A stretch of DNA of 44,614 bases from Clostridiales bacterium (GCA_012719075.1 JAAYBB010000006.1:1-44614); one strand, 5' to 3'. Counted from the first letter of the stretch, positions 17,858 through 27,428 are shown. A program made the numbers and translations. Notes: generated from the letters alone by a model not told the origin.

Positions 17858-18466
17858 ATGTTTGCATATATTTGCGGTACACTTGCCGAGATCGGCGAGA
17901 ATCACGCGGTGATCGATGTGGGCGGCATCGGCTTTCGGCTGAAGGCCTCCTACAACACGCTGCGCTGCCTGCCCGACTGCGGCGAACAGGTCAGACTCTA
18001 TACTTATCTCAATGTCCGCGAGGACGCCATGGAACTGTACGGCTTTTACAGCGAGAGCGAGCGGGACGCCTTTGAAATGCTGACCTCGGTGTCGGGCGTC
18101 GGCCCGCGCGTCGCGATGGCGGTGCTCTCGGAGCTCACACCCGAGCAGTTTGCGCTGGCCATCGCCACCAAGAACACAAGGCAGCTCATGCAGGCAAGCG
18201 GCGTCGGCCAGAAGCTGGCGCAGCGCATCGTGCTGGAGCTGACCGACCGCATCGGCAGCGACCTGCTGGTGACCTGCGACAACAACGAGAACGTCAACTC
18301 CCACGCGGTGCTGCGCTTTGGCGACGGGGCCGACGAGGCGGTCGCGGCGCTGGTGGTGCTGGGCTATACCCAGAGCGACGCCATCCGCGTGATCCGCCGG
18401 ATGAACACCGAGGGGCTGACGGTCGAGGACATGATCCGCGAGGCGCTCAAGCAGCTGTCCTGCTGA
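17858..18466 (+). CDS. ruvA: Holliday junction DNA helicase subunit RuvA
   Basis: Junction-binding subunit that holds the four-way DNA square and recruits RuvB rings. 202 residues: N-terminal OB domain (MFAYICGTL with the IDVGGIGF strand), central double helix-hairpin-helix region (LTSVSGVGPRVAMAVL near residue 70, QASGVGQKLAQRIV near 110), a linker, and the C-terminal RuvB-contacting domain (about 155-202). ATG at 17858 with GGAGGG 8 nt upstream. The frame is open slightly further upstream but without family similarity. Confidence 0.96.
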   Translation: MFAYICGTLAEIGENHAVIDVGGIGFRLKASYNTLRCLPDCGEQVRLYTYLNVREDAMELYGFYSESERDAFEMLTSVSGVGPRVAMAVLSELTPEQFALAIATKNTRQLMQASGVGQKLAQRIVLELTDRIGSDLLVTCDNNENVNSHAVLRFGDGADEAVAALVVLGYTQSDAIRVIRRMNTEGLTVEDMIREALKQLSC

Positions 18467-18515
18467 GCCGAGCTTGGCGGAGGACGTGTAACAGACAGGA
18501 AGGAAGTGGGCGGGC

Positions 18516-19607
<1,092 letters not shown>

Positions 19608-19640
19608 TGCCACAATCTTGAGATCGAAGGAAGGATGCGT

Positions 19641-21002
19641 ATGGCCATACAATTTGGAACCGACGGCGTGCGTGGCGTTGCCGGCGCAGGGCTGACCTGC
19701 GACACCGCGCTGAAGCTCGGTCAGGCCGCCGCGCGCTGCCTGGCCAAGTCCGAGGGCACAGGGCACAAAATGCTGGTGGGCAAGGACACGCGCCACTCCT
19801 GCGACATGCTCGAGGCGGCGCTGGTGGCCGGCATCTGTTCGATGGGGGCCGACGTGGTGCGCCTGGGCGTGATTGCGACGCCGGGCGTCGCCGTGCTGAC
19901 CGAGCGCTACGGCGCCTGCGCCGGCTTTGTGATCTCGGCCTCCCACAACCCCTACGAGCACAACGGCATCAAGCTGTTCGGCGAGAGCGGGCGCAAGCTC
20001 AGCGACGAGCAGCAGCAGGACATCGAGGCGCTGCTGTCGGAGCAGGCGCTGGTCCCGCACTACCGCACCGGCACCGAGATCGGGCGGGTGGAGGAGATGG
20101 ACCGCCAGGCCGACGAGGACTACGTGGCCTTTTTGGAAAAGGCGGCCGACGTCGACCTGTCGCACCTCTCGGTCATCATCGACGCCGCCAACGGCGCCGC
20201 CTATCAGACCGCCCGGCTGCTGGCCGAGCGGCTCGGGCTCTCGGCCACCTTTCTCGGCGTCGAGCCAAACGGCGCCAACATCAACCTGGACTGCGGCTCC
20301 ACCGCACCAAAGCGTCTGGTCGAGGCGGTGCGGGCGCAGCGGGCCGACATCGGCATCGCGCTGGACGGCGACGCCGACCGCATCATCGCGGTGGACGAGC
20401 GCGGCAACCTCGTGGACGGAGACCAGCTGCTGGCCATCTTTGCGGAGGACTACCGCAAGCGCGGCCTGCTGCGGGGCAACACGATTGTGGGCACCAAGAT
20501 CAGCAACCTCGGGCTGCACAAGTACTGCTCCGAGCGGGGCATCCGGCTGATCTGCACCGACGTCGGGGACCGCTATGTGCTGGCCCGCATGCTCGAGGAT
20601 TCGCTGTTGCTGGGCGGCGAGCAGGCCGGGCACATCATCCTGCGCGACTACATCGAGACCGGCGACGGGCAGCTGGTCGGCGTTCGGCTGCTGTCGCTGC
20701 TGGCCCGCAGCAAAAAGCCGCTGTCGCAGCTGGCGTCGGTCATGGAGCGCTACCCGCAGATCACGATCAACACCAAGGTGAGCGACGAGACCAAAAAGCG
20801 CTATGCCAAGCACCCGCGCTACCTCGAGGAGCGGGAGGCGGTCGAGGAGGCGCTCAAGCAAAACGGGCGCCTGCTGGTGCGCCCCTCCGGCACCGAGCCG
20901 GTGCTGCGCGTGATGGTGGAGGCCAAAACCCTCGAGCAGGCCGAGGCCATGGCAAAGCGGGTGGCGGCGGTGCTGCAGGCCATTGACGAATCGGCCCGCT
21001 GA
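19641..21002 (+). CDS. glmM: Phosphoglucosamine mutase
   Basis: Converts glucosamine 6-phosphate to glucosamine 1-phosphate on the way to UDP-GlcNAc for peptidoglycan. 453 residues, typical four-domain phosphohexomutase. The phosphoserine is Ser101 in ISASHNP, the Mg2+ loop is DGDADR (about 239-244), the sugar-binding loop includes GGEQAGH (about 324-330), and the phosphate-binding RPSGTEP lies near 414. ATG at 19641 is chosen over ATG 19635 because AAGGAAGG ends one base before the latter. It is closed downstream by a hairpin whose loop contains the next promoter. Confidence 0.96.
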   Translation: MAIQFGTDGVRGVAGAGLTCDTALKLGQAAARCLAKSEGTGHKMLVGKDTRHSCDMLEAALVAGICSMGADVVRLGVIATPGVAVLTERYGACAGFVISASHNPYEHNGIKLFGESGRKLSDEQQQDIEALLSEQALVPHYRTGTEIGRVEEMDRQADEDYVAFLEKAADVDLSHLSVIIDAANGAAYQTARLLAERLGLSATFLGVEPNGANINLDCGSTAPKRLVEAVRAQRADIGIALDGDADRIIAVDERGNLVDGDQLLAIFAEDYRKRGLLRGNTIVGTKISNLGLHKYCSERGIRLICTDVGDRYVLARMLEDSLLLGGEQAGHIILRDYIETGDGQLVGVRLLSLLARSKKPLSQLASVMERYPQITINTKVSDETKKRYAKHPRYLEEREAVEEALKQNGRLLVRPSGTEPVLRVMVEAKTLEQAEAMAKRVAAVLQAIDESAR

Positions 21003-21048
21003 GCGGCCTTGCGGCAAAATTTCGGCCGTAAATCAACTGAAAAACAAC

Positions 21049-21077
21049 TTGACCCGGACAGAGAATTGTGGTATGAT
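21049..21077 (+). promoter_or_regulatory. Sigma-A promoter of rpmG-secE-nusG-rplK-rplA
   Basis: TTGACC (21049-21054), 17-bp spacer, TATGAT (21072-21077). The -35 box overlaps the left arm of a terminator stem and the -10 box lies in its loop. The leader runs about 130 nt to rpmG. Confidence 0.85.
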
Positions 21078-21105
21078 GTCTCCACCTCTGTTCGGGTCTT
21101 TTTTT
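21051..21105 (+). terminator. Terminator after glmM enclosing the rpmG promoter
   Basis: Arms 21051-21063 and 21086-21098 are complementary at 12 of 13 positions (the exception is a G-U pair in RNA), followed by seven T (21099-21105). Only transcripts entering from glmM contain both arms; RNA started at the nested promoter (about 21084) lacks the left arm and should read through. Confidence 0.75.
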
Positions 21106-21215
21106 ATGGTCAAAATGTGCCGGTCACATTTGGCCTGCCGACCGAGGGAGAGAGCCGGCCAAAGCAAAAAAAGCGCCTTTGGCCAAACGAGTTTTCGACA
21201 AGGAGGCCTACGAGT

Positions 21216-21365
21216 ATGAGAGTGAAAGTCACCCTGGCCTGCACTGAGTGCAAGCAGCGCAACTACGACAGCATGAAGAACAAGAAGAACACGCCCGAGC
21301 GCATTGAAATGAACAAGCACTGTCGGTTTTGCAAGAAGCACACCCTCCACCGGGAGACCAAGTGA
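21216..21365 (+). CDS. rpmG: 50S ribosomal protein L33 (zinc-binding form)
   Basis: 49-residue large-subunit protein. Four cysteines, Cys9, Cys12, Cys36 and Cys39, form the zinc ribbon of the C+ paralogue; in several bacteria a C- paralogue replaces it under zinc starvation, but none is seen here. ATG at 21216 with AAGGAGG about 8 nt upstream. The frame is open back to 21009, but that region is the promoter and leader. First gene of rpmG-secE-nusG-rplK-rplA. Confidence 0.96.
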   Translation: MRVKVTLACTECKQRNYDSMKNKKNTPERIEMNKHCRFCKKHTLHRETK

Positions 21366-21429
21366 CGCCAAAGCGGCGCCCTTCCCGACTGAGGGCGGCA
21401 TGGCCGCCAGCCGATAAGGAGGTAACGAG

Positions 21430-21702
21430 TTGACCGACAATACGCCGACCAACGCAACGCCGTCGCCGCAAAGGCCGGCGCCCGCAAAGAAAAAAGAGAA
21501 GAGACCGGGCGTTTTTCAGCGGATCGGCAAATACCTGAAGGACACCAGGAGCGAGATCAAAAAAGTCGTCTGGCCGTCGAAGTCCCAGATCGTCAACAAC
21601 ACGGCGGTCGTCATCGCCTGTATTGTGGTGGTGGGGGCCTTTATCGGCGGGCTGGACTTTGTCTTTACGCGCGGCCTCGCACTTTTGCTGAGTCTGCTGT
21701 GA
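21430..21702 (+). CDS. secE: Preprotein translocase subunit SecE
   Basis: Small membrane subunit that clamps SecY in the protein-export channel. 90 residues: a Pro/Lys-rich cytosolic N-terminus, the amphipathic helix with the conserved DTRSEIKKVVWPSK block (about 38-51) and one C-terminal transmembrane helix (about 57-80). This is the one-helix form normal in Firmicutes. TTG start at 21430 with AAGGAGG 7 nt upstream. Located between rpmG and nusG as in most bacteria. Confidence 0.95.
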   Translation: MTDNTPTNATPSPQRPAPAKKKEKRPGVFQRIGKYLKDTRSEIKKVVWPSKSQIVNNTAVVIACIVVVGAFIGGLDFVFTRGLALLLSLL

Positions 21703-21742
21703 CCCGCGGTTACCGACAACCGGGAGAGGGGGAGAATTTGCG

Positions 21743-22264
21743 ATGAACGAGCCCGCAAGATGGTATGTGGTGCACACCTATTCCGGTTACGAGAACAAGG
21801 TCATGACCAACCTCGAGAAAATCGTCGAGCGCAGCAAGATGCACGACCTGATTCAGGACGTGCGCGTGCCGATGGAGACGGTGGTCGAGATCAAGGACAA
21901 CGAGACCCGGGAGGTCAAGCGCAAGCTCTTCCCGGGCTATGTGCTGGTCAAGATGATCATGAACGACGTCAGCTGGTACGTGGTGCGCAACGTGCGCGGC
22001 GTGACCGGCTTTGTCGGCCCCTCCTCGAGGCCCGTGCCGCTGACTGAGGAAGAGGTGGCCGCCCTCAACGTGGAGACGAGGGAGATCAGGGTCGACCTCG
22101 AGGTCGGCGACATCGTCAAAATCACCGAGGGCGCCCTCTCGGGCTTTTTGGGAGAGGTCGAGCGGATTGAGCCCGAAAACAACAAGGTCCAGGTACTGGT
22201 CTCGATGTTCGGCCGCGAGACGCCGGTTGAGCTCGAGCTGACCCAGGTCGAAAAGGACCGCTGA
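21743..22264 (+). CDS. nusG: Transcription antitermination/pausing factor NusG
   Basis: RNA polymerase-associated elongation factor that also links polymerase to ribosome or Rho. 173 residues: NGN domain starting WYVVHTYSGYE and containing the FPGYVLV strand and the VTGFVG turn, then a KOW domain (about residues 118-173) with GDIVKITEGALSGFLG. Length and both domains are standard. ATG at 21743 is preceded by a GGGAGAGGGGGAG run. It lies between secE and rplK, the canonical place. Confidence 0.97.
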   Translation: MNEPARWYVVHTYSGYENKVMTNLEKIVERSKMHDLIQDVRVPMETVVEIKDNETREVKRKLFPGYVLVKMIMNDVSWYVVRNVRGVTGFVGPSSRPVPLTEEEVAALNVETREIRVDLEVGDIVKITEGALSGFLGEVERIEPENNKVQVLVSMFGRETPVELELTQVEKDR

Positions 22265-22360
22265 CCCCTGCGGGGACGGTGCCCCGCAGACGAACGTGGG
22301 AGGAGCTCGCCGCCGCGGCCGGCTCCGCCAACCACCACATTTTAAGGAGGTTCTAAACCC

Positions 22361-22789
22361 ATGGCCCAGAAGGTAATCGGCTATGTTAAACTGCAAATCC
22401 CGGGTGGCAAGGCAACGCCCGCACCGCCGGTCGGCCCCGCGCTTGGACAGCACGGTGTCAACATTGTCGCCTTTACAAAGGAGTTCAACGAGCGGACTAA
22501 GAACGACGTCGGCCTGGTGATCCCGGTGGTCATCACGATCTACGGCGACCGCTCCTTCTCCTTCATCACCAAGACGCCCCCGGCCCCCGTGCTCATCAAA
22601 AAGGCCCTTGGCCTCGAGAAGGCCTCGGGTGTGCCCAACAAGGAAAAGGTCGGCCAGCTGACGCTCGAGCAGGTCCAAAAGATTGCCGAGACCAAGATGC
22701 CCGACCTCAACGCCGCCAATGTGGAGGCGGCCATGCGCATGATCAAGGGGACGGCCCGCAGCATGGGCATCACGGAGGAAGAGGCGTAA
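22361..22789 (+). CDS. rplK: 50S ribosomal protein L11
   Basis: Large-subunit stalk-base protein that binds 23S rRNA of the GTPase-associated centre and is needed for RelA-type stringent signalling. 142 residues. The N-terminal domain has the [17 protein letters not shown] proline-rich stretch and the C-terminal rRNA-binding domain has [15 protein letters not shown]; both are diagnostic. Strong AAGGAGG about 9 nt before the ATG. It forms the L11-L1 pair with rplA. Confidence 0.97.
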   Translation: MAQKVIGYVKLQIPGGKATPAPPVGPALGQHGVNIVAFTKEFNERTKNDVGLVIPVVITIYGDRSFSFITKTPPAPVLIKKALGLEKASGVPNKEKVGQLTLEQVQKIAETKMPDLNAANVEAAMRMIKGTARSMGITEEEA

Positions 22790-22870
22790 AGCCGCTTATG
22801 AATGTGGGAGGATGCAAGGGCCGCACGGCGGTCCCTGGGGCATCCGCCGACCACAGAGGAGGAAAAGAAC

Positions 22871-23566
22871 GTGAAACGAGGCAAGAATTATCAGGAGAGC
22901 ACCAAGCTGTACGAAAAGCTGAAGCTGTATGACCCCACCGAGGCGCTGCAGCTCTCCATCAATACCGCAAAGGCAAAGTTTGACGAGACCGTCGAGGTCC
23001 ACGTCAAGCTGGGCGTCGACTCGAGGCATGCCGACCAGCAGGTCAGGGGCGCCGTCGTGCTGCCCCACGGGACCGGCCGGGACGTCCGCGTGCTGGTCTT
23101 TGCCAAGGACGAGAAGATCGACGAGGCCCAGGCGGCCGGCGCAGACTATGTGGGCGGCGCCGAGCTGGTGGCCAAGATCACCGGCGAAAACTGGTTTGAC
23201 TACGACGTCGTCGTGGCCACCCCCGACATGATGGGCGTGGTGGGCCGCCTGGGCAAGGTGCTGGGTCCCAAGGGCCTGATGCCCAACCCCAAGGCCGGCA
23301 CCGTGACCGCCGACCTGACCAAAGCCATCGCCGAGATCAAGGCCGGCAAGATCGAGTACCGCCTCGACAAGACCAACATCATCCACTGCCCGATCGGCAA
23401 GGTGTCGTTCGGTGTCGAGAAGCTGAACGAGAACTTCAGCACGCTGCTGAGTGCCGTGATCCGCGCAAAGCCGGCCGCCGCCAAGGGGCAGTATATCAAG
23501 AGCTGCGTCGTGGCCTCCACGATGGGCCCCGGGATCCGCATCAACCCGGCCCGCGTGACCGACTGA
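22871..23566 (+). CDS. rplA: 50S ribosomal protein L1
   Basis: L1-stalk protein that helps release deacylated tRNA; in many bacteria it represses the rplK-rplA mRNA. 231 residues, standard length: MKRGKNYQE start, the [12 protein letters not shown] strand, the [21 protein letters not shown] block (about 125-145) and the C-terminal [12 protein letters not shown] start at 22871 with AGGAGG 8 nt upstream; the longer frame to 22802 lacks similarity. Unusually, a terminator begins 17 nt after the stop and rplJ-rplL do not follow. Confidence 0.96.
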   Translation: MKRGKNYQESTKLYEKLKLYDPTEALQLSINTAKAKFDETVEVHVKLGVDSRHADQQVRGAVVLPHGTGRDVRVLVFAKDEKIDEAQAAGADYVGGAELVAKITGENWFDYDVVVATPDMMGVVGRLGKVLGPKGLMPNPKAGTVTADLTKAIAEIKAGKIEYRLDKTNIIHCPIGKVSFGVEKLNENFSTLLSAVIRAKPAAAKGQYIKSCVVASTMGPGIRINPARVTD

Positions 23567-23583
23567 GTGAGCTGAAATGCGCC

Positions 23584-23619
23584 AAGCCCAAAGGTGGGGA
23601 CCTTTGGGCTTTTCCTTTT
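23584..23619 (+). terminator. Intrinsic terminator after rplA
   Basis: Perfect 12-bp stem (23584-23595 with 23600-23611, loop GGGG) running into TTTTCCTTTT. It ends the ribosomal operon directly after rplA. Confidence 0.9.
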
Positions 23620-23899
23620 CCCCACGCGGGGCGCGGGTTGAAATTTAGCTTATAGATCTTGCCACCGGTTGGGACAAAGGTCGCCCCCGCGGGGCGTGGA
23701 TTGAAATCTCAACGGCGCAATCCCCGAGGAACACAAAAGCGGCCGCTCCCCGTTCGGGGATTGGAGCGCCCGACCGTTCGGGCATGGCGGCCTTGTTTGG
23801 CAGTCGCTCCCCACATGAAGAACGCGGATGTGCGCCAAATGAAGACAGGCGGCGTACCCATCGGAGCACGGCGGCCACCCGGTCGGGTGCCGCACTGAA
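23617..23899. CRISPR. Decayed type I-C-like CRISPR array
   Basis: Repeat 2 (23680-23707) begins GTCGCCCC and ends GCGTGGATTGAAAT, the hallmark of type I-C repeats; its reverse translation gives the FQSTPR / SIHAPR signature often seen in mis-called CRISPR proteins. Repeat 1 (23617-23644) matches it at 22 of 28 positions and ends GGGTTGAAAT. The 35-nt spacer between them (23645-23679) is of I-C length and richer in A+T than its surroundings. Weaker repeat-like sequences begin at about 23742 (GCCGCTCCCCG), 23803 (GTCGCTCCCC) and 23870, giving steps of 63, 62, 61 and 67 nt. No cas gene or clear leader is in the window. Repeats 1-2 are convincing; the later three are tentative. Confidence 0.6.
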
Positions 23900-23927
23900 T
23901 ACTCGGCAAAATTGAATACTCGACAAA
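23896..23927. repeat. Tandem 15-bp direct repeat before dcyD-like gene
   Basis: TGAATACTCGGCAAA (23896-23910) and TGAATACTCGACAAA (23913-23927) differ at one base and start 17 bp apart, ending just before the ribosome binding site. The arrangement suggests an operator or a slippage duplication. It touches the last degenerate CRISPR repeat. Confidence 0.7.
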
Positions 23928-23942
23928 GAGGAGGGCATGGAC

Positions 23943-24944
23943 ATGACGACGAGAGAGCTGCGCAAGCTGCTGGAGGGGCTGCCCCACATCGAGCTTGGCC
24001 TCAACCCCACGCCGCTGCACCGGCTGCGCAACCTGGAGCGCAAGCTTGGGCACCGGCCCATCTTCATCAAGCGGGACGACCTCAACGGGCTGGGCATCGG
24101 CGGCAACAAGGTGCGCAACCTGGAGTTTCTGCTCGGAGAGGCCCTCGCGCAGGGGGCCGACTGCGTGATCGCCTCGGGCATGCTGCAGTCCAACCTCTGC
24201 TCGCTGGCCGCGGCGGGCTGCCGACGGGCGGGACTCCGCTGCCTGCTGGTGCACAACAACCGCCCGCCCGAGCGGCTGGAGGGCAACATGGTGCTCAACC
24301 ACCTGCTGGCGGCCGAACACCACTACCTCGGCGATGTCGACTCCTCGCTGCGCGAACAGTATGCGCAGGAGCTGTACGAGCGGCTGCAGGCGCAGGGCAG
24401 TCGGCCCTACCTGATCCGCAACGGCGCCTCGGACGGCGCCGGGCTGCTGGGCTATGTGCAGGCCGCCGTCGAGCTGGCCGAGCAGCTGGAGCAGGGCGGC
24501 GAACCCGCCGACATCGCCCATGTCTGCATCCCGGGCGGCAACGGCGGTCTGGCGGCCGGCATGATCTTCGGCGCGGCGCTGCTGGGCCGGCCCTTTGAGG
24601 TCGAGCTGGTCACGGTCGAGTACGACGAGGCCGAGCTGCGCCCGATCCTGCGGCACTTTTTCTCGGAGCTTGCGCGCATCATGGGCTGCAGGCCCGACGG
24701 CGACCCTGAGGAGGCCTTCACGTTGCACACCGACTTCCGCTGCGGCGGTTGGGGCCTGATCGACGATGAGGTGACCGACTTCCTGTATGACTTTGCCCAG
24801 ACCGAGGGCATCTTTGTGGAGAAGGTCTACACCGGAAAGACCCTGTACGGCATGGTCAAGCTGCTGGAGCGCGGGTATTTTGAGGACCGCGGGGTCTGCT
24901 ACCTGCACTCGGGCGGCATGGGGGCGCTCTTTACCCAATTTTAG
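23943..24944 (+). CDS. D-cysteine desulfhydrase / ACC deaminase family PLP enzyme
   Basis: 333-residue fold-type II PLP enzyme. The cofactor Lys is Lys56 in GGNKVRNLEF, the SNLCSLAAAG motif (about 82-91) binds the substrate carboxylate, and PGGNGGLAAG (about 199-208) is the phosphate loop. The likely reaction is D-cysteine to pyruvate, sulfide and ammonia; ACC deaminase or D-amino acid lyase activity on another substrate is possible. ATG at 23943 is preferred since AGGAGG lies 8 nt upstream, versus 2 nt for ATG 23937. No co-transcribed partner is evident; it lies between the CRISPR remnant and a hairpin (24982-25008). Confidence 0.85.
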   Translation: MTTRELRKLLEGLPHIELGLNPTPLHRLRNLERKLGHRPIFIKRDDLNGLGIGGNKVRNLEFLLGEALAQGADCVIASGMLQSNLCSLAAAGCRRAGLRCLLVHNNRPPERLEGNMVLNHLLAAEHHYLGDVDSSLREQYAQELYERLQAQGSRPYLIRNGASDGAGLLGYVQAAVELAEQLEQGGEPADIAHVCIPGGNGGLAAGMIFGAALLGRPFEVELVTVEYDEAELRPILRHFFSELARIMGCRPDGDPEEAFTLHTDFRCGGWGLIDDEVTDFLYDFAQTEGIFVEKVYTGKTLYGMVKLLERGYFEDRGVCYLHSGGMGALFTQF

Positions 24945-25033
24945 CGCGCCCCCGCGGGGGCCGGGAAGCGCCGCCGCAACAGCCCCGGCCGCACCGATCG
25001 GCCGGGGCAACCGTCCTTTGGCACAAATGCCGC

Positions 25034-25062
25034 TTGACAAAAAGGCTACATAGTATTATATA
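25034..25062 (+). promoter_or_regulatory. Sigma-A promoter of the SpoU methylase (and dprA?)
   Basis: TTGACA (25034-25039), 17-bp spacer, TATATA (25057-25062) in an AT-rich island, 45 nt before the next gene. Confidence 0.8.
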
Positions 25063-25107
25063 TATTGAAGATCCTTCCAAAGGGCGTGGGCGAAAGGGGG
25101 CGAGCAG

Positions 25108-25881
25108 ATGGAGGAGCGGATCACCAGCACCCGAAACCGGCAGGTCGTCGAGGCCGCCAAGCTGCTGTCGCCCAAGGGCAGGCGGGAACAGGGGCGCTTT
25201 TTGCTGGAGGGCGAACGCCTGGTCGGCGAGGCGCTGCGCGCCGGCCTTCGGCTGACCGCGCTCTATGCGCGGGACCCCGGTCAGGCGGAAGCCAAGGGCT
25301 TGCCCCTGCCAGTCACCCCGGTCAGCGACGAGGTGCTGCAGCGGCTCTGCGACACCGTGACGCCGCAGGGCGTTGTGGCGGTGGCCGAGCTGCCCGAAGA
25401 CCGGCCGCTCGCGCTCTGTCCGGGCGGCGCCTACCTGCTGCTCGAAAACCTGCAAAACGCGGGCAATGTGGGCAATGTGCTGCGCACGGCCGAGGCCTTT
25501 GACCTCGACGGCGTGCTGTTCTGCGGCGACCGCGTGGACCTGTTTTCCCCCAAGGTGCTGCGCGGCAGCATGGGCTCCAGCCTGCGCGTGCAGACGGCGC
25601 ACTACGACACGCCGCAGCAGCTGCGGCAGGCCGCCGATGCCGCGGGGCTCCCGCTCTGGGGCGCGGCGCTCTCAGACCGGGCCATCCCGCTGACGCAGGC
25701 CTCGCTTGCCGGCGGCATTGTCGCGGTGGGCAACGAGGGGGCGGGGCTGTCGGAGGCGCTGCTGGCACTTTGCGACCAGCTGGTCGTCATTCCGATGGCG
25801 GGCATGACCGAGTCCCTCTCGGCCGCCACCGCGGCGGCCATTCTGATGTGGGAGCTCTGGGCCCGGCGGCGGCCGGACTGA
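25108..25881 (+). CDS. SpoU/TrmH-family rRNA 2'-O-methyltransferase
   Basis: SAM-dependent RNA ribose methylase of the SPOUT class, most like the Firmicutes YsgA/RlmB group acting on 23S rRNA. 257 residues: an N-terminal L30e-like substrate-binding domain (about 1-95) and the knotted SPOUT domain with motif 1 NAGNVGNVLRTAEAF (about 116-130), motif 2 GNEGAGLS (about 210-217) and motif 3 IPMAGMTESLSAATAAAIL (about 229-247). In motif 3 the usual Asn after Ser-Leu is Ser. The rRNA target cannot be read. dprA follows after 206 nt; in Firmicutes this gene is more often near pheST, so the position is not informative. Confidence 0.88.
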   Translation: MEERITSTRNRQVVEAAKLLSPKGRREQGRFLLEGERLVGEALRAGLRLTALYARDPGQAEAKGLPLPVTPVSDEVLQRLCDTVTPQGVVAVAELPEDRPLALCPGGAYLLLENLQNAGNVGNVLRTAEAFDLDGVLFCGDRVDLFSPKVLRGSMGSSLRVQTAHYDTPQQLRQAADAAGLPLWGAALSDRAIPLTQASLAGGIVAVGNEGAGLSEALLALCDQLVVIPMAGMTESLSAATAAAILMWELWARRRPD

Positions 25882-26087
25882 GGGCATCCTCCGACCCGGG
25901 TCCCCGGCGGCGGACGCCACGGAATCTCCAAAGAGAACGCGCGAAAAATCTCCCCACGGACGCCGGGGCGGCCGGGCGCTCATCACGCGCCCGCCAAGGG
26001 CGCCCCGCACCCCAAGCCCCGGCACACGCCCCTTGCATTCAAGGGGGAAAAGGCCCCCCTTGGACTTCAGAGAATTGGAGGCCTGCA

Positions 26088-27314
26088 ATGGATCCCTACG
26101 GCGTCTGGATGACGGCCCGGCTGGGCGGGGCCACACTGAAGACCAATCTGCTGCTGGGCCGCTATGGCGGACCCCGGCAGCTCTACGAGGCCGACCCCGA
26201 GGAGGCGGCCGCGGTCGCCGGCCTCTCGCCGGTCGAGAAGAGGGCGCTCCAAAACCGCTCGCTCGACGACGTCTTTGAGCTGGTCGCGCAGTGCGACCGG
26301 CTCGGCATCCACATTCTGCACACCTGGGAGCCGGACTACCCGCCGCTGCTCACCGAAATTGCAGTGCCCCCCTTTACACTCTTTTACCGCGGCAGCCTCG
26401 AGCCGCTGCGGCAGCGCCTGTGCATCGCCATTGTGGGGACGCGCAGCTGCACCCGCTACGGCACGCAGGTCTCGGAACAGCTGGCGGCCGAGCTCGCCAG
26501 CTGCGGCGTCACGGTGGTGTCCGGCATGGCCGACGGCATCGACGCCTCGGCCAACCTGGGGGCCCTCAAGGGGGGCGGCCGGACCGTGGCGGTGCTGGGC
26601 AACGGCGTCGACAAGGCCTATCCGGCCCACAACACCTACCTCATGGAGCAGATTTTGGAGTCGGGCGGCCTGGTCCTGTCGGAGTACGCGCCGGGCAGCC
26701 GCATCCACCGGACCCACTTTCCGGCCCGCAACCGCATCATCAGCGGCCTTTCGCAAGGGGTGCTGGTGGTGGAGGCGCCGCTGCGCAGCGGCGCCATGAT
26801 CACGGCCTCGCTGGCGCTCGAGCAGAACAGGGACCTCTTTGTGGTGCCGGGCAACATCACCTCGATCCCGTCGGAGGGCACCAACCAGATGCTCAAGGAG
26901 CAGTGCGCAAAGCCGGTGACCTGCGCGCTCGACATCCTCGAGGAATACCTGGTCAGCCACGCCGACTGCCTGCGGCTGACGACGCCGCTCCCGGAGGCGC
27001 CGACCGGCAGGCGGGCCTGCGGCACCGCCCCGGCCGAGGCGCCCGAGGCGCGGCGCAGGGGCTGGCCGCCCCAGTCCAGGGAGCGGGCCGCGCAAACCCT
27101 CTCGTCCGAGGAACAGTGCCTGTTCGAGGCGCTGCAGGACAGCCCGCTGACGGCCGACCAGCTCATCGCGCTGACCGGCCTATCGGCCTCCAAGGTGATC
27201 TCGGCCCTCACGATGCTGGAGGCCAAGGGCTGCATCGACGCGCTGCCCGGCGGCCGATTTGCACCCGCGTTGGGCGGAATTTTAAACAGCCTGGGCGGCA
27301 GCTCGGGCGAATGA
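26088..27314 (+). CDS. dprA: DNA processing protein DprA
   Basis: Loads RecA on incoming single-stranded DNA during natural transformation; kept in many bacteria without known competence. 408 residues: N-terminal helix-hairpin-helix/SAM-like part, the Rossmann-like DprA/Smf core with VGTRSCTRYG, SGMADGIDASAN, VAVLGNGVD and FPARNRIISGLS (about 118-245), a poorly conserved Arg/Ala linker (about 300-345) and a C-terminal winged helix (about 350-400). ATG at 26088 with TTGGAGG 6 nt upstream. The order dprA-topA-trmFO is a conserved Firmicutes neighbourhood. The preceding gap has a hairpin at about 26039-26065. Confidence 0.94.
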   Translation: MDPYGVWMTARLGGATLKTNLLLGRYGGPRQLYEADPEEAAAVAGLSPVEKRALQNRSLDDVFELVAQCDRLGIHILHTWEPDYPPLLTEIAVPPFTLFYRGSLEPLRQRLCIAIVGTRSCTRYGTQVSEQLAAELASCGVTVVSGMADGIDASANLGALKGGGRTVAVLGNGVDKAYPAHNTYLMEQILESGGLVLSEYAPGSRIHRTHFPARNRIISGLSQGVLVVEAPLRSGAMITASLALEQNRDLFVVPGNITSIPSEGTNQMLKEQCAKPVTCALDILEEYLVSHADCLRLTTPLPEAPTGRRACGTAPAEAPEARRRGWPPQSRERAAQTLSSEEQCLFEALQDSPLTADQLIALTGLSASKVISALTMLEAKGCIDALPGGRFAPALGGILNSLGGSSGE

Positions 27315-27428
27315 GCTTGAAAACATAAATGCCCGCTTTAAACATATGACTATGGCGAACGGCATTTGCGCATAAAAAGGGACTCCGCCCGTCGAGGGGT
27401 CCCACTCAAAACGATAAGGTGGAACAGC

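Noticed and set aside
23659-23898. Open frames across the CRISPR remnant on both strands
   Set aside because: The - strand product contains the SIHAPR/FQSTPR signature of translated I-C repeats, a known artefact.
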